The position numbers were made by a program, and so were the translations under genes. The notes beneath the pieces were generated by a model. That model was not told where the DNA came from. It was given only the letters and a program-made list of their open reading frames with translations, and did not search any database. A stretch of DNA of 32,894 nt from Candidatus Omnitrophota bacterium (GTDB lineage Bacteria; Omnitrophota; Gorgyraeia; B26-G9): contig JAHITY010000017.1 of the NCBI GenBank assembly GCA_018817165.1, forward strand, positions 1 to 32,894, in the 5' to 3' direction. Positions 26,768-32,894 of this stretch are shown in pieces; position 1 is the stretch's first letter; each line of letters begins with the position of its first letter.

Positions 26768-28345
26768 TTACTGCAATTCTTTTTCACTAAACACTTCCGC
26801 GGAAAAAATAAATATTTCCGCTCCTTTTTTCCAGTCATCCTTGCTTAACCCTGCTTTTACACAAGTTTCAGCCAAAAACTCTTCTTTACTCCAATTATAC
26901 TCTGCGGCTACTTGCGGCAATAATAATCCTGAATTATATCCTTTGCTAACGATCAATCCATGCTTTCCCACTTGAATCAGGTTTATATCAGTGATTCGCT
27001 CAATCGGACTGATTACTGAAATTTCCAGTTCAATATTATCCAGTTCATCTTCACTCACAGGCGCAAACCGAGGATCGCGAGTTGCGGCTTGTACAGCCAT
27101 ATCATTTACCACCTTAACCAATGGCTGGTCTGATTTAATCATCCCAATACAGCCGCGCAAAGCATTATTTTTATAAATCGTAACAAATGCGCCTTTATCT
27201 TGCATCAGTTCCGGATCATCAGAACTAACAATTTGTTTTCGATTACTTTTAACAATATTAACTATTGATTCACGAGCAACACTGATCAATTCTTTTTTTT
27301 GATTGCTGTTTAGCATTAAGCCACTCCTTTGGTTTGAGTTTATTGCTAATTTCTTCGGGTTGGTAAAAATAACCGCGGCATAGCCCACAACACTGGTTTT
27401 ATCCAGACTGGGCATATAAGCTGAATCAGCAGATGTCGCGTATTTAAGCAACTGAGCATTATTTGCTTTTAGATTTATCATTACTTGGAGTAATGTAGCT
27501 ACCGCTGCTGAGCCGCAAAGTTCGCTTTTACCCTCAGACACAAAATCAAATAATTGTTTAGGCTGTAACTTTAAAATATATTCTAATGTCTGCTGATCAA
27601 TTTTATTCGCGGTAGCCAGATCATGATAATGCGATAAGTCTGTGCTGGCAATTATCAGCACATCGTCTCTATCTGCGGTTAACGCGCTTAAAGCTTGCGC
27701 TAATGATTGAGTAAATTCATATGATAATGCCGGAATAAGAATCGGAACTATTTTAAAATCATCCTGGGTTTTTTGTAAAAAAGGCAGCTGGACCTCAATC
27801 GCATGTTCTTTTTCAAAAACACTGGGATTATAAGTAAATAGTTTAGTCTCATTTTTAATTAATTGCTGCGCAAATCCCTGATCAATGCTTACCAGGCCTA
27901 AAGGAGTTTGAAAAGACCCTTGGCTGTATATCGCCGCACAATCAAGCTTAAAGTAATGTGATGGCGCGAGAATTACTATGGTCTTATATTGGTTCGGGGT
28001 AATCGCCTGATAGTTTTTGGCCGCGACTTGTCCGGAATATATATATCCGGCATGCGGACTGATAAGCCCATAGACATGATGTTTAATTATGGGTTTTTCC
28101 TCAGAATTAAGTAAAAAGTCCAGGATATTATTTAACTCAACGCGATCCTTTGGATAAAATCCTCCCGCTACATTCGGGCTCTTTATATTGACTTGATTGT
28201 TCCCAGACTGCTTGGTGTTTGTTTTGTCTATAGCCCAGCAAGGTATCGCGCCAATCAGCAAATAATTTAACACCAATCCGGTGGTAATTCCCCTTTTCAG
28301 CCATATCCATGCCTGAGAATTAAAAATCGCAAGTTTAAAACTCAT
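26768..28345 (-). CDS. AmmeMemoRadiSam system protein B (Memo-like) fused to AMMECR1 (system protein A), with N-terminal signal/TM segment
   Basis: Memo: VAGGFYPKD, GLISPHAGYIYSGQVAAKNY, LAPSHYFKL, ASTDLSHYHD; AMMECR1: GAFVTIYKNNALRGCIGMI, AAEYNWSKEEFLAETCVKAGL; N-terminus IWLKRGITTGLVLNYLLIGAIPCWA. Confidence 0.9.
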   Translation of the reverse strand: MSFKLAIFNSQAWIWLKRGITTGLVLNYLLIGAIPCWAIDKTNTKQSGNNQVNIKSPNVAGGFYPKDRVELNNILDFLLNSEEKPIIKHHVYGLISPHAGYIYSGQVAAKNYQAITPNQYKTIVILAPSHYFKLDCAAIYSQGSFQTPLGLVSIDQGFAQQLIKNETKLFTYNPSVFEKEHAIEVQLPFLQKTQDDFKIVPILIPALSYEFTQSLAQALSALTADRDDVLIIASTDLSHYHDLATANKIDQQTLEYILKLQPKQLFDFVSEGKSELCGSAAVATLLQVMINLKANNAQLLKYATSADSAYMPSLDKTSVVGYAAVIFTNPKKLAINSNQRSGLMLNSNQKKELISVARESIVNIVKSNRKQIVSSDDPELMQDKGAFVTIYKNNALRGCIGMIKSDQPLVKVVNDMAVQAATRDPRFAPVSEDELDNIELEISVISPIERITDINLIQVGKHGLIVSKGYNSGLLLPQVAAEYNWSKEEFLAETCVKAGLSKDDWKKGAEIFIFSAEVFSEKELQ

Positions 28346-28372
28346 AATATCCTTATCTTGTTTATATTCAGT

Positions 28373-28879
28373 TTAAACTAAATCCTTGAGATAGGGCCGC
28401 AGCCAGGTTTTTATAATAACCAAACTGGTAATTCCCGCCAAAACAACGAGTATTGCTCTTAGTCCGGCTTGATTTAAAAATAAAGCTAAAGCCATGCCGG
28501 CTGCCGGAGGATGTTCGGTATTAGTGATCACCATTAAAAATATCGACAAACCCACAGCAATTGCGCAAAAGATAACCGCGGAATGTTGATTTAAAATTTG
28601 AACATTTTGCATAAATCCCGCTATCGATATAAAATAACATAAATTTCCGATAATAACCCCAATCATGTATCCGCCAACCAGACAACGAAAGCTTGATTCT
28701 TTAGCATGGGGCATTGTAAACGCGATAAACGAACTTGCTCCTAAACTGGCGATAACCGCTGAATTGGAAACCGGATCAAGCACTAAAAGAATAATAAACA
28801 CCACGGCTGTTGCCAGCAAGCTTTGCAGGAAAAATCCCAATTTATTTTTTTTAAATTTTTCATCTAAAATTTTTAGCAT
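28373..28879 (-). CDS. HPP family membrane protein
   Basis: ASLGASSFIAFTMPHAKESSFRCLVGGYMIGVIIG...TNTEHPPAAGMALALFLN, HPP family motifs. Confidence 0.88.
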   Translation of the reverse strand: MLKILDEKFKKNKLGFFLQSLLATAVVFIILLVLDPVSNSAVIASLGASSFIAFTMPHAKESSFRCLVGGYMIGVIIGNLCYFISIAGFMQNVQILNQHSAVIFCAIAVGLSIFLMVITNTEHPPAAGMALALFLNQAGLRAILVVLAGITSLVIIKTWLRPYLKDLV

Positions 28880-28889
28880 TTAATCAGTA

Positions 28890-29462
28890 TCAATCTGTAA
28901 AGTTTTTATTTTTTAAAAATGTGCTTAAGCCTAAAGCAAATAAAAGCAGCCCCAAATTGAAAAACTTGAAATCCCGCCAAGGCATTTTAAATCTCGCCTT
29001 TCGGCGGATTACCAGCGCTGCATTATAAGGAGCAATCCAATTGCCGCTGGTTTTATAACAAAGCGTTCCATTAAAACTGCTTTTAAAATCATATGTTCCT
29101 AAATGATAATACTGCCCTTCCTCTGTGCCATTGCGCCATGATCCGAACCGGAAATCATTTTTCCATGTTGTATCAATTGCTCGATTAAAATCAGTGATAT
29201 TAACGCTTAACTGAAAATCTTTATTTTCAACACGCCGGTCAGGTATTTTTATCCAAAATGAAAGATGTTCATTTTTTTTCGCGATAAAATTACCGCAAGC
29301 CGAATCTGTTTTTTGCCCGGCTAACTTTACGGTAAAAGTATACAGATCATCATATTTACTGTTAGCAATCTGAATTATCCCAAAAACAAGACTGGTTATC
29401 ATTATTGTGCTGCTGATGATAATCGCGATTACAACTAAAACTAGTTTTTCCTTTTTATACAT
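28890..29462 (-). CDS. Uncharacterised membrane-anchored protein, extracytoplasmic beta domain between two TM segments
   Basis: N-terminal TM (LVLVVIAIIISSTIMITSLVFGII), soluble region with two Cys, C-terminal TM (FFNLGLLLFALGLSTFL). Confidence 0.6.
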   Translation of the reverse strand: MYKKEKLVLVVIAIIISSTIMITSLVFGIIQIANSKYDDLYTFTVKLAGQKTDSACGNFIAKKNEHLSFWIKIPDRRVENKDFQLSVNITDFNRAIDTTWKNDFRFGSWRNGTEEGQYYHLGTYDFKSSFNGTLCYKTSGNWIAPYNAALVIRRKARFKMPWRDFKFFNLGLLLFALGLSTFLKNKNFTD

Positions 29463-29471
29463 AATTACCTT

Positions 29472-29770
29472 TTAATTTATCGCTGTTTCCGCAAATTCAA
29501 TTAGTTTGTTTTCACATGCTGATAAGGTTATCGTAACAATTCCAATGCTCACAAACATATTAAATAGCATGCTGATCAGGTGATAAGCATATATCCAAAA
29601 CTATTCAGCGGCAAAGTATTCATCACCGCGCTCAGAATCAGTCCAATAATAAATATTACCAGAAACATGGCGCATAGCATCCAGAAATTAGTTTTTGTCG
29701 CCTGCCAGCCGAATTTAATCGCTTATCCCGCGGAAAATCCTTTTTTAGTTATCAACGCTCCTTATTTCCA
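29472..29770 (-). pseudogene. Decayed small multi-TM membrane protein gene
   Basis: Minus strand reads LITKKGFSAG*AIKFGWQATKTNFWMLCAMFLVIFIIGLILSAVMNTLPLNSFGYMLIT* then, after a frame change, LISMLFNMFVSIGIVTITLSACENKLIEFAETAIN*. Confidence 0.6.
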
Positions 29771-29962
29771 TTTTTAATTAACCGAGCAATACCTCTGATT
29801 ATCTTGCTCTAATTTTAGCATATTTAGTGCTTAAAGTGAAGTTTCTTTAAAAAAATTTAAATAAGGCTATTTCCTTTGTGATTTTGCTTTAAGGTCGGAG
29901 ATAAATCTCAGCTTAGTTTTAGAGCAGGCTTGATCCGAGTGCTGGAATTATTATCCAAATAC

Positions 29963-30304
29963 TTAAGACTGACTATGCCTATATTTGATTACTCTTACTT
30001 TTTCCATTGTAATCATTCCCTCCTCAACCGTCTGATCGAGAAAAGGCAATAGTTTATTTAGGTTCTCTTCGGTATCTACAATTTCAATAATTATTGGCAA
30101 GTCTTCGGATATTCGTAATATTTTAGCAGAGTGCATACGGCTATCAGCCCCAAAGCCCATGATTCCATGAATCACAGTTGCTCCCGCAAGTTGCAATTCT
30201 CTGGCCTCAAAGACAATTTGTTCATAAAGCGGCTTTCCTTTGTGTTTGTCCGATTCGCCAATAAAGATTCTTAAAAGCATTCCTTCTTCAGGCAATTTTA
30301 TCAT
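29963..30304 (-). CDS. DUF190 family protein
   Basis: MLLRIFIGESDKHKGKPLYEQIVFEARELQLAGATVIHGIMGFGADSRMHSAKILRISEDLPIIIEIVDTEENL is a typical DUF190 sequence; adjacent to crcB. Confidence 0.9.
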   Translation of the reverse strand: MIKLPEEGMLLRIFIGESDKHKGKPLYEQIVFEARELQLAGATVIHGIMGFGADSRMHSAKILRISEDLPIIIEIVDTEENLNKLLPFLDQTVEEGMITMEKVRVIKYRHSQS

Positions 30305-30316
30305 TTTTCCATCCTT

Positions 30317-30703
30317 TTAATGCACTGCGCTAAATAGGTAACGGCTTAAAAAATACCCGGCAAAGACAAGTATCATCCCCAGGATGAAACTGGCTAAAAC
30401 ATTTATAGCGAAAAAATTATATTCCCCATCTCGCAATAAATGAAAATTTTCGATCGAAAATGTCGAAAATGTCGTGAAAGAACCCAGGACCCCGATAAAA
30501 CAAAAAAGTTTAATATTTTGGGAAACAATTACTGACTCAAAAGCGCCCCAGAGGAATCCAATTATCAATGCCCCGATTAGATTAACGCTTAAAGTACCCC
30601 AGGGAAATCCCCCGTTAAAAAAACGCTGAATAAAACCGGAAATCCAATACCGCAACAATGCTCCGGTCGCGCCGCCAATCCCGATATAAAAAAACTTAAT
30701 CAT
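30317..30703 (-). CDS. crcB: CrcB/Fluc fluoride channel
   Basis: MIKFFYIGIGGATGALLRYWISG, GTLSVNLIGALIIGFLWG, GVLGSFTTFSTFSIENFHLL; start at 30703 gives a TAATG overlap with the upstream small ORF. Confidence 0.93.
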   Translation of the reverse strand: MIKFFYIGIGGATGALLRYWISGFIQRFFNGGFPWGTLSVNLIGALIIGFLWGAFESVIVSQNIKLFCFIGVLGSFTTFSTFSIENFHLLRDGEYNFFAINVLASFILGMILVFAGYFLSRYLFSAVH

Positions 30704-30870
30704 TAAAATTTCCAATCCTGTTGATCAATTGGACCATGATATTTTTCCCAACGTCTGACCCTGTCAACAATCCGCTGCTGACGAGTATTCACCTTATTCA
30801 GGGAATTATCTTTTCTGATTTTATTTACAAACCAGATATCATGTTCTGAAGGTTTTTTCGGGCCTTTCAT
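30703..30870 (-). CDS. 55-aa small protein translationally coupled to crcB (absent from the ORF track)
   Basis: MKGPKKPSEHDIWFVNKIRKDNSLNKVNTRQQRIVDRVRRWEKYHGPIDQQDWKF*; stop TAA overlaps the crcB ATG (TAATG). Confidence 0.65.
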   Translation of the reverse strand: MKGPKKPSEHDIWFVNKIRKDNSLNKVNTRQQRIVDRVRRWEKYHGPIDQQDWKF

Positions 30871-30878
30871 AATCAAAG

Positions 30879-30906
30879 ATTATATCACAGAATAATCTTT
30901 TGTAAA
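30879..30906 (-). promoter_or_regulatory. Promoter for the small ORF-crcB-DUF190 operon, possibly giving a leaderless mRNA
   Basis: Minus strand TTTACA-16 nt-TATAAT, with the small-ORF ATG only 8 nt after the -10 hexamer. Confidence 0.6.
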
Positions 30907-30941
30907 ATAAAAGCTGCCCTTACCCAACACTAAACATTAAT

Positions 30942-32597
30942 TTACTTGATTGTGTTTTTTTCCAAACTCTCCTGGCGTTCCATAGTCCGAATATTTACCG
31001 ATTCAATTAATGGGAAATATTCCACGATTCCCACAATCTCTTTAGATGTAGCGTTTTTTACTACTGGTAAATATTCTAGTTCTCTTTTTTCAAAAATGTC
31101 AAAAGCTTCTCTTAATGGCTGATCCGGATACAGGATTATTCTTACTGGTTCAGCCAAATCGCGAGCCAAAATAATATTATCCAGCTGTTCTTCGCCAAAT
31201 ACATTTTTTAAATTACCCAAAGATATTAATCCAGTTAATTCGCCTTGATTATTGACAACCGGAAAATGATATGATTCTCTTTCTTTAATTGTCTGCATGA
31301 TTTTATCTAAACCAGCGTTTTCTTTTACAAAATTAAAATCCTTGCGCATAAAATCAGCAACTGTACTTGAATCGATTATATCCTCTTCCGTAACATTCCG
31401 CCAAGCTTCATCAGCTTTGGTTATAGCAATCTTCACACAGGCAGGCCCGATTAACTGAACGACAAATGTGGTTGCCGTAACAATATTCAGCACGAGCAAT
31501 CCAATTTCCTTCCCTTCCGGGCCAAGCAAACTAAAATTATGATAGACAACCATGGCTAAACCAATAGCCACTCCCGCTTGAGAAAACAAACACATCCCTA
31601 AATATTTTCTTACACTTTTCTGCGCTTTAGATAGCCAAGCACCTAAATAAGCGCCAGCCATTTTACCAAAAGTTCTGCCAAACAAATATACAATTGCCAA
31701 TGAAGTAATGCTTAGATTTAAAAATAATTTTGCCTGTAAACGCGCTCCTACTAAAATAAAAAACATTACATAAATCGGCGGACTGAAAGATTCAATAGTA
31801 TCAAATACTTTTTTACTGATTTGTGGAGCGATATTAGTAAATACAGCGCCTAAGGTCATTGCGGAGAGAATAAAATCAAGCTTGAAAAAAATTGCTAAAC
31901 CAACAGTAAAAATAATAAAAGCAAGGGAAAAAGAAAACATCAGTTCCTTGTCTTTGATTTTACGTAAAAGAGCAGACAGGGCAAACCCAGCGCAAGCGCC
32001 GATAAGGCAAGACATGCTCAGATCAAATATAGGCATTAATACACTTTGAAATAAAGAAAAATCAGAATGCGCCATCATTGATTTGGCAAAAACACTGGCA
32101 AAGCCATAGATAATCAATGCCAAAGCATCATCTAATGCAACAATCGCAAATAATGTTGTAGTTAGCGGTCCTCTGGCTTTGTATTCCCAAAGCACATCTG
32201 TTGTAGCTGCCGGAGCAGTCGCTGAAGCAATTGCCCCTAATAATAGTCCTAGATGCAGTTTTTTTGTCACTAAGGTAACCACTGCTGTAACCACGATAAA
32301 TGCCAGCATTCCTTCGCCAAACAAAATCATGTAAATCGAGCGGCCGTATTTCTTAAATACTTCTCCTTTTAACTCTGCCCCGATCCTAAAGCCAATAATT
32401 CCTAAAGCAATATTTATCAAAGGGGTGAACATCTCAATGGTTTGAGCATTCAGTATTCTTAAACCTGACTGGCCCAAAATAACCCCTACCACAATATAGC
32501 CTACGACTTGCGGGATTTTTAATTTTTTAAATAACTTACCGCCAAAAGTCCCCAAAAAAATTGATATTCCGGTTAATAAAAGTAAATTGATATTCAT
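30942..32597 (-). CDS. CPA2-type monovalent cation/proton antiporter with C-terminal CBS domain pair
   Basis: QVVGYIVVGVILGQSGLRIL, IGFRIGAELKGEVFK, ASATAPAATTDVLWEYKARGPLTTTLFAIVALDDALALI; CBS-like ESYHFPVVNNQGELTGLISLGNL and ELEYLPVVKNATSKEIVGIVEYFPL. Confidence 0.92.
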   Translation of the reverse strand: MNINLLLLTGISIFLGTFGGKLFKKLKIPQVVGYIVVGVILGQSGLRILNAQTIEMFTPLINIALGIIGFRIGAELKGEVFKKYGRSIYMILFGEGMLAFIVVTAVVTLVTKKLHLGLLLGAIASATAPAATTDVLWEYKARGPLTTTLFAIVALDDALALIIYGFASVFAKSMMAHSDFSLFQSVLMPIFDLSMSCLIGACAGFALSALLRKIKDKELMFSFSLAFIIFTVGLAIFFKLDFILSAMTLGAVFTNIAPQISKKVFDTIESFSPPIYVMFFILVGARLQAKLFLNLSITSLAIVYLFGRTFGKMAGAYLGAWLSKAQKSVRKYLGMCLFSQAGVAIGLAMVVYHNFSLLGPEGKEIGLLVLNIVTATTFVVQLIGPACVKIAITKADEAWRNVTEEDIIDSSTVADFMRKDFNFVKENAGLDKIMQTIKERESYHFPVVNNQGELTGLISLGNLKNVFGEEQLDNIILARDLAEPVRIILYPDQPLREAFDIFEKRELEYLPVVKNATSKEIVGIVEYFPLIESVNIRTMERQESLEKNTIK

Positions 32598-32657
32598 TTA
32601 AACAAATCTCCAATCATTCTAGATATTTAAACATCTTTTGACTATTTCAATTAAGAC

Positions 32658-32738
32658 TAACCTTAACCTAAAGTGACTTAAACTAACCTAAAGTAACTCT
32701 AACCTAGAGACTATACCTGAAAACCCGCTTTTTGTCAA
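32658..32738 (-). promoter_or_regulatory. Near-consensus sigma70 promoter with AGGTTA direct repeats immediately downstream, in front of the antiporter
   Basis: Minus strand TTGACA (32738-32733), 17 nt, TATAGT (32715-32710); TAACC(T) on + at 32658, 32664, 32684 and 32700, including two exact TAACCTAAAGT copies 20 bp apart. Confidence 0.7.
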
Positions 32739-32778
32739 TATTAATTCAAATTACATAGTGTCAAGAACTCTGTTGCTT

Positions 32779-32894
32779 TTACTTTGTAACCTTTATGGTG
32801 TTGGCCGGTTTAATTTCAGTTATTAAAGCATCCAGCCATCTCTTGCAACTTTGCGTATTCGGAAATCTTCTAAATGGTTTTATCCTGCGTTTTA
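32779..32894 (-). CDS. C-terminal fragment of an ORF continuing beyond the window, possibly a transposase
   Basis: Minus strand reads KRRIKPFRRFPNTQSCKRWLDALITEIKPANTIKVTK*; the '(K)RR.KP...FPN...C' pattern resembles mutator-type transposase C-termini. Confidence 0.3.
   Translation of the reverse strand, partial: KRRIKPFRRFPNTQSCKRWLDALITEIKPANTIKVTK

Noticed and set aside
26742-27176. Plus-strand ORFs of 77 and 61 aa
   Set aside because: Overlap the AMMECR1 part of the fusion in antisense; no support.
29580-29777. 65-aa plus-strand ORF in the track
   Set aside because: Antisense to the membrane-protein pseudogene, whose conserved hydrophobic pattern is on the minus strand.
1-32894. CRISPR array, tRNA or rRNA genes
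   Set aside because: No regularly spaced identical repeats and no cloverleaf or rRNA-like conserved stretch was recognised by eye; a tRNAscan/Infernal run would be decisive.

Overview
AT-rich accessory-type bacterial window of about 33 kb. Lineage is not determinable here; an Omnitrophota-like or other candidate-phylum genome is a guess from gene style only. From left to right: (1) an IS transposase on the minus strand, cut by the left edge, with its terminal tandem repeats; (2) a large exported HEAT-like repeat protein whose C-terminus carries a candidate caspase-like (clan CD) His/Cys pair; (3) a histidine kinase/response regulator pair; (4) a tightly coupled sulfur-handling operon: exported MBL-fold hydrolase with rhodanese repeats, a YeeE/YedE half-transporter, and a YeeE/YedE half-transporter fused to three rhodanese domains; (5) tspO; (6) a small secreted repeat peptide; (7) an O-antigen ligase/OTase-like protein with TPRs, a WecA/MraY-like transferase and a GT4 glycosyltransferase, placed directly downstream of (8) a type IV pilus / type II secretion-like locus with a fused PilM-PilN, PilO, PilP-like protein, four minor-pilin-like genes, a divergent PilT paralog with a C-terminal beta-rich extension, and a canonical PilT; (9) an exported Memo-AMMECR1 fusion, an HPP protein and a small membrane protein; (10) a probable membrane-protein pseudogene; (11) a fluoride-type operon (55-aa small ORF absent from the ORF track, crcB, DUF190); (12) a CPA2 antiporter with CBS domains behind a near-consensus promoter overlapped by AGGTTA repeats. 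The most interesting items are the altered PilT paralog with its extension, the possible protease domain on the HEAT protein, the multi-rhodanese sulfur operon, and the small secreted repeat peptide. No tRNA, rRNA or CRISPR array was recognised. All family calls come from reading motifs by eye; no searches were run.
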